Assembly: GCA_029339195.1 (NCBI GenBank)
Contig: JAPTJF010000308.1
Location: forward strand, 1-64,000
Direction of reading: 5' to 3'
Source of the DNA: Micractinium sp. NFX-FRZ
Lineage: Eukaryota > Chlorophyta > Trebouxiophyceae > Chlorellales > Chlorellaceae
DNA length: 64,000 bases
Of this stretch, positions 1 to 10,488 are shown one piece after another; positions within the stretch are counted from its first letter, which is position 1, and the number at the start of each line of letters is the position of its first letter. The notes under the pieces were generated by a model. That model was given only the letters and a program-made list of their open reading frames with translations. It was not told the origin of the DNA and searched no databases. The position numbers and the translations under genes are program-made.

Positions 1-56
1 TCCCCCTGCTCTGTCCCATGAGACCGCTGCTGGCTCCCCGTGGACTTGAAATGTAA

Positions 57-76
57 TTGATTGATTGATTGATTGA
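57..76. repeat. TTGA tetranucleotide microsatellite
   Basis: Five perfect TTGA units lie in what appears to be an intron of the ABCD transporter gene, just upstream of its first visible exon. No coding sequence is recognised between base 1 and the acceptor CAG at 165-167. Confidence 0.85.
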
Positions 77-167
77 TGCTGTGCCACCGCATGCTGTGCG
101 CTGCCCCACACACAACCCTCACCCACCATCCGCCACCCGCTACCGCCCCTTCCTCCCCGCCTGCCAG

Positions 168-1294
168 GTGCTGTACCCGCTGACCATGGCCCAGGTGATG
201 GCCCCACGCTACAAGGCGGGCAGCGGGCGGGACGAGCTGGACGCTGAGCTGGCGCAGCTCATGGAGGTCGTCAGGCTCAAGTGAGCTTCATGGGAGGTGG
301 TCAGGCTCAAGTGAGCTTCATGGGAGGTGTGGGATGGCTCCTCGTGCCGCTGCTGCCTCTGTGCCCCGGCCCACTTCCCCTTGCTGCTGCTGCCACCTCC
401 AGGCACCCACCCTCCCATGCACCCCTCTGCCCCCTGGCCAGGTACCTGGTGGAGCGCGAGGGCGGGTGGGACACGCGCAAGGAATGGGGCGAGGTGCTGT
501 CCCTGGGCGAGCAGCAGCGCATGGGCATGGCCCGCCTCTTCTTCCACCGCCCGCGCTATGGGGTGCTGGACGAGTGCACGAACGCGACGTCGGGTGAGGG
601 GTGAAGCAGGGAGGTGTGTATGCCTGTATTGGGGTGCCCGTGTACCGATTGTTGTGGGTCAGCATGGTGGCGTTGGTGCCCGCCCGCTGCCTGCCTCTCC
701 CACTGCCTGCCTCCCCGCCTGCCTGCCTGTGCATCACCCAGCACCACCTCCAACCTCCTGCACCCGCACTGAGCGACTTGACCCCCTGCCTCCCCACTTC
801 TGCCCCGCCCCCTGTCAGTGGACATTGAGGAGGCTCTGTACAAGCACGCCGCCGGCCTGGGCATCACGCTGGTCACCATCACACAGGTGGGTGTGGGGGA
901 GGGCGTGCCGGAAGGGCCCAGGGAAGTCCTGCAGGAGGACTTCAACAGGAGGGGACCCATGAGCTTGGGGTAGAGACGGATGGTTGGGAGGGTCGGGGGG
1001 CGTGCGCAGTGTGTGTTGCCCGCCTGCCTCCTCCGCTCCGCTGCCAAGCCGCTCTCTTCGGGCCCCTGCCTCGCATCCCGTCCTGCCCTCCCCTGACCTC
1101 TTCTCCCCGCCCCCCTCGTCCACCCCCGGCAGCGCACTGCGCTGGTCAAGTACCACGAGCACGAGCTGCGGCTGGTGGGGGAGGGAGAAGGGGAGTGGGA
1201 TCTGCGGGAGATCCATGCATCGCGCCAGGCTGGCGGCACAAGCACGGGCGGCGCAACCAAGGCGGCGGCACCGCAGGTCCAGGAGCTGGCCTGA
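168..1294 (+). CDS. Peroxisomal ABC transporter, subfamily D, C-terminal part (5' truncated by window)
   Basis: This is the 3' end of an ABCD half- or full-size transporter of the PMP70/ALDP/CTS type, which imports acyl-CoA or fatty acids into peroxisomes. Visible exons are 168-280, 442-593, 819-886 and 1133-1294 (TGA at 1292-1294), and the frame is continuous across GT-AG introns. The encoded piece is the end of the nucleotide-binding domain: signature [15 protein letters not shown], Walker B/D-loop region [12 protein letters not shown], then [23 protein letters not shown] and [16 protein letters not shown] in sequence. The pattern LDEC(T)xA(x)S is characteristic of subfamily D. Where family members have the switch histidine (ITHR or ISHR), this protein reads ITQR, with the junction directly after the Gln. 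The first visible exon ends at a donor that is tandemly duplicated in the intron (263-322). The number of membrane domains upstream cannot be seen. Confidence 0.88.
263..322 (+). repeat. 30-base tandem duplication spanning a splice donor
   Basis: Bases 263-292 and 293-322 are near-identical 30-base units, each carrying CTCAA|GTGAGC. The first copy supplies the donor at 281. Using the second donor (311) would keep the frame but include an in-frame TGA at 281-283, so only the first copy gives an open product. Confidence 0.9.
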
Positions 1295-2013
1295 CACTGA
1301 GCCGCCCCTCCAATCCGTGTTTCTTCCCCCTTTGTTTTGTTTCTGTGTTCTTGTTTCATTCCATTCCATTCATCACACCTGATCCCGCCCCCGCTGCCTC
1401 TGTCAATTGTGCTGCGGGCCCTCCTTTCAGGCACACACCCCACCCTGCATTGCATCGCCCAGCCTGCGCCCAGCCTCACTCTCTGTCCTTCCACAGGTCC
1501 CCTTTTCTGCGCAGGAACCTTCCCTGCCTTGTCCCTGCAGGACTGCCCTGCCTTGCCTGATCCCCGCCATGTGGCCTGCGCCCTGCTCTCTCCCGCCCTT
1601 GGGTCGTCCGGGTCAGTTGCATGCTGCCGAAGCTAGATGTAAGCAGCGCAGCGCAGTCAAGGCAGTACATCGAAGAGAAAGGAAGGGATACGGTGCTGTG
1701 ATGCGGTTGTGAAAAGTGAGCTCGGTGCGCGCGCGGAGAAGCAAGCAGAGCCGGGGGGGTGGGACAAGCATGCAGAGAGGAAGGAGTGAGCACGAGGGGG
1801 TTTGGCAAAGACGAGGAAGGGCTGGGTACTGGGGACAGACGGGTGTGTGGTGTGGTGTGGAGTGGGGTAGGGGGGTGGGGCCGAGCGCCGCCATCCGAAG
1901 GCCGCAACACGTGGGCTTGGCTGACGTGGCCCCACTGCTATGCTAGCTTGCCTGTCCGCTCGGCGACCAAATGTGCAGGCACGACGTGCCTGGGCATGGC
2001 GCGATGCGCGGCG
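1295..2013. other. Convergent intergenic region / 3' UTRs
   Basis: This region lies between the stop codons of the ABCD transporter (+) and the SMARCAD1-like remodeler (-). It is pyrimidine-rich up to about 1560 and G-rich in purine runs from about 1700 to 1880. Apart from a TGTAA signal for the plus-strand gene, no gene is recognised. No TGTAA was found for the minus-strand gene. Confidence 0.6.
1638..1642 (+). terminator. TGTAA polyadenylation signal (ABCD gene)
   Basis: The green-algal poly(A) signal TGTAA lies about 345 bases past the ABCD stop codon. Confidence 0.55.
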
Positions 2014-5000
2014 TCATGCAGCGGCGCCGTTGGCTGCCTCCCCCTCCTCCTTGTCGTGCGACATGATGAGGCTGCGGTGGGGGAGGGAGGACACAGGGGT
2101 AGAAAGTTGGGGAGGAGGTGTGAGGAGGGGGGGGGAGGGAGGAAAGAGGGGCAGGCTGGCCATGCATGCCGGCAAATGCCGGGCGAAGAGAGGGCACACG
2201 GCAGGAGCAGGCAGCGCGCCCTGCAGATGGCCGCGGCTGCAAGTGTGCTGGGCTGTGCCGGCAGCCCGCCTGAGCATCACCCGGCCTGCAGCCTCTCGCT
2301 GCCCTCTCCCCTGCCCCCTGCTGCCCCCGCTCCTCCCCCGCCCCCCCGCACCTGTGCAGGATGAAGCCCATCTGCTGCGTCTCGTCCGCCTTGCCCCCCT
2401 TGCCGGTGGTGATGCCGTCCAGCACCGCGCTGTCCATGCGCAGCTTGCGCTGGCTCAGGTTGTAGATGTTCTGGTCCACGCTGTTCTTGGTGATCAGGCG
2501 GTACACCTGCGCAGGAGGCATGGCAAGAACAAGAAGGTGGAGGGTAAGGAAGGGCAAGCGGCGCCGGGTAGACGGGCCGGGTGGCAGATGCCCTGGCCCA
2601 CGCTGTTCCTGGTGACGAGGCGGTGAGGCCGCTGGCACGACAGATCAGCACCTCTGACTGGGCCGACCGAGGCTTGGGGTGTCGGCAGAGAACAGAACAG
2701 CACCACAAAGCAGCAGCCGGGTGTACACAGCTCGAGAGCAAAGCCTGCGCCCCGCCCACCTTGACGGGTCGCGTCTGCCCCAGGCGGTGGCAGCGGTCCT
2801 CCGCCTGCCTGTCAATCTGGGGATTGAAGTCCACGTCTGCACAGCGGATGGGGTGGGGTGAGGGAGGGTGCTGGAGGGTGAGCTTGGCGTAGCTACAGAT
2901 GAAGGCAGGGGGATGCAGGCAGCCCTGTCCCTGCAACAGTCGCTGCCGCCGCTGCTCCGTATGCTGCCACTCTTGCCCCCGCCCCCCCCCCCCCCACCTC
3001 TCCTCCACTGCCCTGCCCACCTTCCGCGCACCCCCCCAGCCCCCCTACCCACCGTGCAGGATGACGGTGTCTGCGCCCGTCAGGTTGAGCCCCTGTCCCC
3101 CGGCGCGGGTGGACAGCAGGAAGGCAAACACGTCGTCGTTGTGGTTGAACCGATCCACCGTGGCCAGCCGCTCATCAACCGCTGCAGGGGGTCGACCAAA
3201 GGCAAAGTGCATAATTGAGCGGCAGTTTGGGGGGGTAGGCAGTGCATGGTGTGACTGAAGCGGTCGACCGAGGTCCACCTGCGCATCCACGGCTGCATCA
3301 GGCTAGATCAAGTGTGTATAGTCTGCTTATTAAACAATGTGTGTCGATAATAGGCAGCAGTGCCGGCGTAGTGCGCTGGGTCCTTGGCTCAATGTGTGCC
3401 GTGCCTTCCTGTTCACTCACAACCCAAAGCTTCTTTAAAGGACTCCCACCACACCAGGCTGCCCCGCCCACCTGTGGATCCGTCCAGGCGTACGTACGGG
3501 TACTGCATCACCTCCATCAGCCACTCCATGATGTCCAGCACAGCCGTCCACTGGCTGAAGATGAGAGGGCGGGAGCCCTTGGACTTGAGCTGCGGGCGGC
3601 ACAGAGGGGGGAGGCGCAGGGGGGTGGGTGGGAGGGCAGGTGACAGCAGCCGCGGGAGCAGGCGGGTGGCGAGGCAGGCCGCCACCTGACAAACCTTGAG
3701 AAGTGGGTTGCTCCGGGAAGCGCTGCACACCCCTTGCATTACCCCCCACACGCTTTCTCACCTGCCTCCCCTCTCCCCCTGCCACCTGCCCCTCCCCCAC
3801 TCCGCTCCACTCACGTCCTTGAGCAGGGCCTCCAGGAAGCGGAACTTGGCCGACGCCATCATGTGGCTCTGGTTGAGGCGCCAGTGCGCAAAGTCGGGGC
3901 CGGCGTTGTAGCAGAAGGCGTGCAGGCTGAAGTCGCTGTAGCTGGCCAGCTCCTCCCGCACACGCTTCTCCGTGGCAGCGCCGCCAAACAGAGACCTGTG
4001 TGAGGGGGGTGGAGGAAAGGCAGGTGAGGCCCAGCCGCAGCGCACTTGCAGTTGGGGGGCCAGGACGTGCAGCAAGTGCGGGGCACAGAGTGAGGGCAGC
4101 GCAGCATGCCGCTTTGCCTGCCTGCCTGGCTGCCCTGTCATGCCATCACTGCCGCGCACGCCTCCCCGTCGCTCCCAGCACACTGCACATATGGCGCATC
4201 CCCTTGCACCGGCCCCCACACCGTCGGCCCCACCTCTCTTGCACCAGCTGCCCTCATGCAGGCATCCATCCCCGGGACGCCCCTACCACCCCCTCACACC
4301 ACCACACAAAAGCCCCCGCCCCCGCACACCCACCTCTCGTGCGCGATGCGCGCAATGGCGGCCACCTGGTCGTCCGTGTAGTTGCTCCTCACCAGCAGCG
4401 GGTGCTGCGCAATCTTGCGCAGGTGGGTGAACATGTGGGAGATCTTCTTGGCGCCCAGGGTGCGCAGGAACTTCTCCACACCCTTGTTGCTGCGGTCGGC
4501 GGCGGCGGCGGCCGCCTTGCCCGTGATCTGGGAGCGCATCTTGGCCACGCTGGCGCTATACAGCCCGCCCTGCTCCTCCGTCATCTCAATGAACTCTGCA
4601 AGGGGGTGGGGCGGGTCGGGGAGGCGGGAGGGGAGGATAAAGAGTGTCAGCATGTGCGAGCAAAGGGGTGAGGAGGGGGCCACAATCAGAGGGGGCGGTG
4701 CAAAGCCTGCACAGCGGCGCCGCAGCTTCTGGGCTGGCCTGGCGGTTGACAGGCGGCCACGCCGCTCATGGCTGCCGCTGCCGCGCTCAGCGACCTCCCC
4801 AGCACTGTACATCCCCTCACGCCCCACCCACCCACCCACCCGTGGCGTGGCTCTTGGTGGTCAGCTGCCCCGCCACCTCCTGCTTCAGCCGGCGCAGCAC
4901 AAAGGGCCCCAGCAGCGACTTCATGCGCTCAGTCAGCTTGGCAATCTCGTCGTCGTCGCCCTGCAGGGGGGGACGGGGGTGAGGTGCTTGTGAGCGGGCG

Positions 5001-5430
5001 GGTGGGGTAGGTGGGCAGGTAGGTGGGTGAGGTGTGCATCGGTGGGCAGGTGAGGGTGCATATGCAGGGACAAAGGGGCCAGCGGGTGGGTGCCGCCAGC
5101 TGGTGGCCGCCACCAGCAGGCTCGAGTACAGGCAGGCAGGCGGGCGGCGGGGGCGTGATTCGTGCGTGCAGTGCGCAGGGCAGCAAAGCAGCGCAGCTTG
5201 CGAGCTCGCCTGCAGCATCTCCGCCAGGTCCTCAAACCCTTGCGCCGCAAACACAGAGGGCAGCAGGAAGTGGAGCAGGTTCTGCAGCTCGGCCAGGTCG
5301 TTCTGCAGGGGGGTGCCTGCAAAGGGGAGGGAGGCCAGCACGGGGGACAGCAGATTGCGGAAGGTGCAGGAGGCACGGAGGCCGGGAGGCGGGCGGCCCA
5401 TCTTCTGGCTTGCAGCTTTTGCTGACTTCA

Positions 5431-5461
<31 letters not shown>

Positions 5462-8400
5462 CAACGCTGCCTCGGCCACCATGCAGCATCTTCCTGCCTC
5501 ACTGCCAAGCCTTCACGTACACATATCGCGCAAGCCCCACCTCTCTGCCCACCCACACCATCCCGTCACCCACCCGTCATCATGATGCGGCGGCGCGCGA
5601 CATTGGAGACGCGGCGCAGGCGGGTGGTGCGGCTGGCGTTCCTGTTCTTCAGCGCGTGCGCCTGTACACAGGTGTGCGTGAGATCGAAGCAGGGTAGAGT
5701 TGGGGTGCATACATCAGAAGTTGGATTGGACAAGTCGAAATGCAGCTTCACATTGTACCCTGCCTGCCTGCCCATACATACTCTTAACCAAGTGCCCGCT
5801 CCCCTCCGCCCCCACCTCGTCCATGATCAAATGGCTCCACCGCCATTTCTCCAGGAACCCGCGGTCCAGGCGCTGCTCCGGGCTGCAGTGGGGTGCGGGG
5901 AAAGGGCAAGGTGGGCGGATAAAGGGGCGGATGCGTGTTTGTAAGTTTAACGATAGGGGAGGCGGGGCACCTGCTCCAGCAGCCCGGGCTACCGAGCTAT
6001 TGCCATGCCAGCACCTTCCCAGCCCAACCCTGCACCACCCCTCCTTTCCTGCACGCGCACCCCCGCACCGCCTGCCACCCCCCATCTTCACACCCCCTCC
6101 CCCAGGCCCCACCTGTCCCGCTCAAACAGCGTGTAGCAGGTGAGCATGACGTTGAAGGGCGCCGGCTGCAGCTCGGCGTCAATGTCCCACTCGGGGGGCG
6201 CATCCTCCGGCTGCAGGTCCGCGTCGCTCCCCGCCTTCTCCTTGTCAATGTCAAACTCGTCGTCTGGTGAAGGCGGTGGGGAGGAGTGCAAGAGGGGGGA
6301 GTCAAGTGACATGAGCACAGTGCAGTGACTAGGACAGAGCAGCAGTAGTACACGAGCAGGGATCAAGTGAGGACCCTTGCCGATGGTGAGCTAGTCGCCT
6401 GACCAGGAAGTCAGGAGGCACGGTGGACCGTGGAGCGCTCCCGAGCGCTCAACCACCGCCCAGCAACCGCTCTTACCCTGCAACTCCCAATCTGCTTTAT
6501 ACCACACAGCCGTGCCATGCCCCTGCGCCTGCCACTCGCATCCCATACCCCATCCCGTGCCTCCCAGCCCGCCCAACCAACCGCCTCACCCGACTCGTGC
6601 AGCTGTCCCGCTCCGTATGGGTCGTCGTCAAAATCGTCGGCCTCTGCCGCCGCCGCCGCCTCTGCCAGCTTGTGGCTCTGCGCCAGCTCAGCCAGCAGGT
6701 CGGGGTCGCCCAGGTCTGACAGGTCGTCGTTCACCTTCTCACCCTTGATCATCTTCTCGCTGCACACACATGGAGGGGGGGACAGAGTGAGTTTGCATGG
6801 TTGATTGCGGGGCAAGTTTGGGTTCGGCCGGGTGGAGGCGGCTCGTCAATCACCTCCTCCCCTGGCATCATCGTCTCGCTGCACATGGGGCCAAAACAGC
6901 TGGGCTGAAACACGTTTGCAAGGGGGGTGCGTTAGGGCTGCCAGGTTGTGCCGGTCGGCGTTCCAGTCGCTCCCCATCGTTGGGCGGCATCCCAGAGCAG
7001 GCAGGTGGGTGAGGGTGGGGGCAGGGTGCGGCGGGCGAGGGTTGTGCCCAGCCCTGCATGAGCGCCCCTTGCTCCGGCTAACCACTGCCTCCTGCCCAGC
7101 CCGCGGGGGTCCGCCCGCTGGCCCTGCAACTTGCGCCCCCACCCTGACCCTGCTTCCCTGCCACCCTTCTGCCCCCTGCCAGCTTCTGCCAGCACACCCA
7201 CAACGCCCCCGCAGCCCCGCCCTGAAAGCAGCACCAGCACTCACCGCAGCGTGTTGAGGCGCTTGCGCACCACCACTCGGTGCTTGCCGTAGTAGATGAC
7301 CACCTTGAGGGCGGGGCACCAGCGGCGCAGCTCGCGCTGCCAGTTCTCCAGCAGGGATGCGGGCACCACCACCAGGTGGGGGCCCGGGTCCTTCTCCAGG
7401 TGGCGGATGCACCCCAGGTACGTGATCAGCTGGGCAGTCTTGCCTGCGGGGGGGTGGGGGGGGAAGTGGGGCAGAGGGAAGGGAGGCGGTGGGTGGGGGA
7501 GGTGCAGACAACGGGGGGGAAGGGAGGCGGCTTGCTGGGCTGGCATGGCATCATGCACGTGTGCAGAGGTGGCGCAGCAGGTGAGGACGCAGGTGTGGCC
7601 GCCGGGGCTGCGGGCACGGCAGTGCCGACGGCCGTCGCCCACCCGCCCGTGGCCCCCACTGCCTTCATCTCGCACACAACGCGCGTCTGTCCGCACCCTC
7701 CAGGGCTTTGCCACCGCCCGGCAAGGCCACCCCCCCAGGATCACCACCCCCGCCAGGCCACTCACCCAGCCCCATTTCGTCCGCCAGGATGGCGCCGCTG
7801 ACCTTGGAGCGGTACAGGAGCAGGAGGAAGTTGATGCCCACCTGGCGGGGAGGGGCGCGGCAGTGGAGTGAGGCGGGAGGAGTGGCGGACAGGGCGAGAT
7901 GGGCACACACTCAAAAGTCAAGCTCGGCAGTCATGGCCGGTGCTCCACAGGCATCCGCTAGCAGTGGCCACCTGCACCGCAGGCCCCCCATGCAGCAGCC
8001 GACACCTTAGCATTGCCGGGCCCGCCCCTCCTGAGGGCCCAGCTGTCGCCGCCACGATCCTCCCCCCGCAACCCCCTCCTGCCCCCCTCCTCACCAGCTG
8101 GTAGGGCTTCAGGTAGCGCGCCGTGTCGCCGCACGCCTCAATCATCTCCGGCTGCTCCACCTGGTGGTACTCCACCTCACCCGCGTCGTTGGTGGCGCCA
8201 AACCTGGGCAGCAACAGGGAGCGGAGCCGGGCGGGCAGCAGGGTCGGTTGGTGAGCATTGGTTGGAGGGAGGGAGCAGGCCCAGGGGGGATGGGCGCTTG
8301 TCAGCAATCATCAGGTGCAGGTGCCCTGCAGATCAACCGTTGCGTGAAACGCCTGCCAGCTGAGCCCTCCTGCCTGCCAGCTTCCAACGCTTGCTGTCGC

Positions 8401-10018
8401 TGCCCCTCACAGCGGTGCAGCGCCCTGCTTGCCCGCCCAGCCCGTCCCGCTTGCTTCCCCTGTGCTGCCGCCCCTTTGCCCTCACCACCCCCGTCCCCAC
8501 CTGTCGCCGTCTGTGCCCTTCCCCAGCGTCTTCCTCAGCATCTTGGTCACCTCCTCGCACCGCCGCATCACCTCGTCCGCGTGGTCCTTGGCCGTGGTGT
8601 CCTCAGCCACAAAGGCGTGGTCAAACTCCGTCTGCCGCCCCTTGTCCACAGACACGCGCATGGCATTGGCATACGCCAGCTGCCCCGCCACGCCCAGCTG
8701 GCCAGACGCCGCCAGCTGGCCCGTCAGGCCCAGCGCGTTGAATGCGCCGCCCGCCATCGGGTTGAACTGCACTCCGTTGGGTGCCAGGGCGGGCAGGGGC
8801 AGGGGCGGGGACGTGGGTGAGGTGGGTGGGTGGGTAAGTGGGCAGGGCAGCCCGTGTGGGCGGGGTATAAAGAGCGCAACAAGCACACGGCGGACAGGCA
8901 GGAACGCATTGGCGGGAGCAGTAAGCAGCTGTACATTTCTGCTGCCCCCAACAGCTGCCGGCCGGATGTCGGGCCTGGCTTGCACCACTGTGTGCCCACA
9001 CCCCCCACGCCGCCCCTCCCTGTCCTAGGCTCACCCCCCGCTGCTGCAGCTGCATCATCAAGCTTGGGTTGTTGAGCAGGCTAGCAGCTGCCGGATTGTT
9101 CAGCAGGTTGGCGGCAAGGCCGGCAGGGAACTGCTGCTGCTGCTGCCCAGCTGGCGGCTGCATCGCAAACTGTTGAAACGCCGCTGCCGCCGCCGCCTGC
9201 TGCGGGTCGATGGCCTGCCGCTTGGCGGGCGGCTCGCCCTGCGTAGCACAGACCAGGGGGGAGGGGCAGAGGGCTCAGTTGGGATGGCGCTTGCTGACGG
9301 CGAGCAGATAAATAGCCCCGGCGGGGCAGCAGGCAGAGGGAGCCCTTGCACATGCGCCCCCAAGCATCCGGCCAGCAGCACGACATCCCCACACCTTCCC
9401 TGCCGCCCATATGGCTTTCCAACTTCTTGCACCCCTACCTGCGCCCCAAGGTTGCCTGCAAGTGCGTACGCCGGCTGCTGCCCGCTCGCAAGCCCCGACG
9501 ACTGCGGGCGGTTGCTCAGCAGCCCGGCAGCGAGGGCGGCCAGCTGCTGCTGCTGCTGCGCCGGGATGGCCGGCGGCTGCGCCTGCTGCTGCGGGATGCC
9601 GCCTGCAGGTGGGGCAAAGCCGCCTGGGTAAGCCGCATACTGCTGCTGCTGCTGCGCTGCCGGCGTGAGACCTGCGCCGGCGGTGGCGGCGGCGCCGGAG
9701 CCTGCAGGTGGGTGTGTGCAAATGGGGCATTGTGCTGCTGAAAGCGCGTGGCCCAGCCTGGAAATGCAGGCTGGGGTCTTCGAAGCCTGCCGCCACAGCT
9801 CGGGGCTGGCCCGCCGTTCGAAGCTTGATGGCTGCAAAGCTCAGAATAATGGGAGAAGCAGGACGACCCCTGGAGCGAACTCCCAGCTGCCACTCTCAAA
9901 CTTGCAAGCCTGCTGCCAGCAGCGCACCTCGCTCGCCAGGCCCAGGCTGCGCCAGGCTGCCCAGCCGCTGCTGCTGCGGAGCCTGGGCAGCGTCGCCCTC
10001 TCCAGTTAGAAGAGACAT
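2014..10018 (-). CDS. CHR19: SMARCAD1/Fun30/CHR19-type SNF2 chromatin remodeling ATPase
   Basis: This is an ATP-dependent nucleosome remodeler of the Fun30/SMARCAD1/ETL1 group (plant CHR19), expected in the nucleus. Twenty exons join in frame to 963 residues: 10018-9928, 9701-9439, 9238-9035, 8766-8501, 8203-8095, 7841-7766, 7443-7245, 6759-6590, 6263-6113, 5882-5816, 5661-5574, 5316-5210, 4960-4840, 4595-4334, 3995-3815, 3589-3472, 3181-3053, 2836-2760, 2506-2352, 2071-2014. The N-terminal 270 residues are Gln/Ala/Asn-rich and I see no clear CUE domain. Then come LKPYQL (~306), Walker A DEMGLGKT (~332), DEAH (~532, split by an intron), TGTPLQND (~561), LIFSQW, STRAGGQGLNL (~848) and RCHRLGQTRPVK (~886). 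An acidic insert of about 90 residues (403-496) interrupts the first RecA lobe. The intron after exon 12 has a GC donor (5209). Several introns hold copies of exon edges. The start is the first ATG giving a continuous frame. Confidence 0.93.
2587..2624 (-). repeat. Decayed copy of exon 19 start inside the preceding intron (remodeler)
   Basis: Bases 2587-2624 match 2465-2502, the start of exon 19, at 32 of 38 positions, displaced by 122. On the minus strand the exon reads YRLITKNSVDQN and the copy reads HRLVTRNSVGQG. Confidence 0.85.
3254..3298 (-). repeat. Decayed copy of exon 17 start inside the preceding intron (remodeler)
   Basis: This segment resembles 3143-3186, the exon start. The exon encodes TVDRFNH and the copy SVDRFSH, displaced by about 110 bases with a one-base indel. 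Confidence 0.75.
5204..5209 (-). other. GC-type splice donor (remodeler)
   Basis: The exon ends CTGCAG and the intron begins GCGAGC on the minus strand. Phase 0 on both sides is kept only with this GC donor: EMLQ joins to GDDDE. No GT donor is available at the end of this exon. Confidence 0.75.
6375..6402 (-). repeat. Decayed copy of exon 9 start inside the preceding intron (remodeler)
   Basis: About 18 of 28 positions match 6240-6267 at a displacement of 135, including the CAG preceding the exon. The match is weaker than the copies at 2587 and 6845. Confidence 0.55.
6845..6885 (-). repeat. Decayed copy of exon 8 start inside the preceding intron (remodeler)
   Basis: Bases 6845-6885 match 6726-6766 at about 32 of 41 positions, displaced by 119. 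Both contain the acceptor TGCAG followed by CGAGA. The exon reads SEKMIKGEKVND where the copy reads SETMMPGEEVID. Confidence 0.85.
8388..8406 (-). repeat. Possible copy of exon 4 end inside the following intron (remodeler)
   Basis: Read through the donor, the exon end encodes GTDGDRW. About 106 bases into the intron, GSDSKRW is encoded. The match is short, so this is a weaker member of the same pattern. Confidence 0.45.
9702..9927 (-). repeat. Introner-like element, copy A (intron 1 of remodeler)
   Basis: Almost the entire first intron (GTGCGC at 9927 to CAG at 9702) resembles 15925-16192 in the peroxidase intron. Shared blocks on the plus strand include GCATTG(T/C)GCTGCTG, TCGAAGCCTGCCG, ATGGCTGCA and AACTTGCAAGCC, in the same order and spacing. 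The last shared stretch reaches the splice donor itself. Confidence 0.7.
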
Positions 10019-10488
10019 GAACGACCCGATTCCTTCCCCGCCGCCCAAAAGTTTGTCCAGCCCCTCCATGCTGCCCTGAGCCCCTGCGGGGCGGTTGCAG
10101 CCGCTTCAGGCACCCCCACCGCCTGGCGCGTTGGGCTCGCTGATAGAGGGGGCTGGGCTGGGGAACGATCACAGTTGGGGAGGAGGAGCACTGCGCAGGG
10201 AGAGGCCCACGCGGAAAGCTACAAACTGTTGGCCCAAGTGCTATTGCAGTGAGCGCAGAGCGCAATACGGGGGTGCTCGGGGAGGGAAGGACCAACCAGT
10301 AGGCACACCACCCGCCAGCACGCGCCACGTCACCGCAGGATGAAAGGGTTGATGGGTACTGCAACCGGATGAGGGTACTGAGCGCGGGTGCGTCTGAGCG
10401 GATTGCCCAGCAGGCCAACTTGGCCCTCCACCGCTTCTTCCAGTGCCCAGCCACTCCCTCTCCTTCCCAGCGCGAAGGCCACACCGCG
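10019..10488. promoter_or_regulatory. Divergent upstream region between remodeler (-) and SecY (+)
   Basis: These 470 bases separate two divergent start codons and presumably contain both promoters and 5' UTRs. No specific box is recognised. An in-frame ATG at 10369 could extend SecY by 40 residues. Confidence 0.5.

Noticed and set aside
9166..9200. CTG/CAG-rich stretches as expanded-repeat loci
   Set aside because: They are short, interrupted Gln/Ala codon runs inside the remodeler N-terminus, apart from the (CAG)8 at 19066, and show no expansion.
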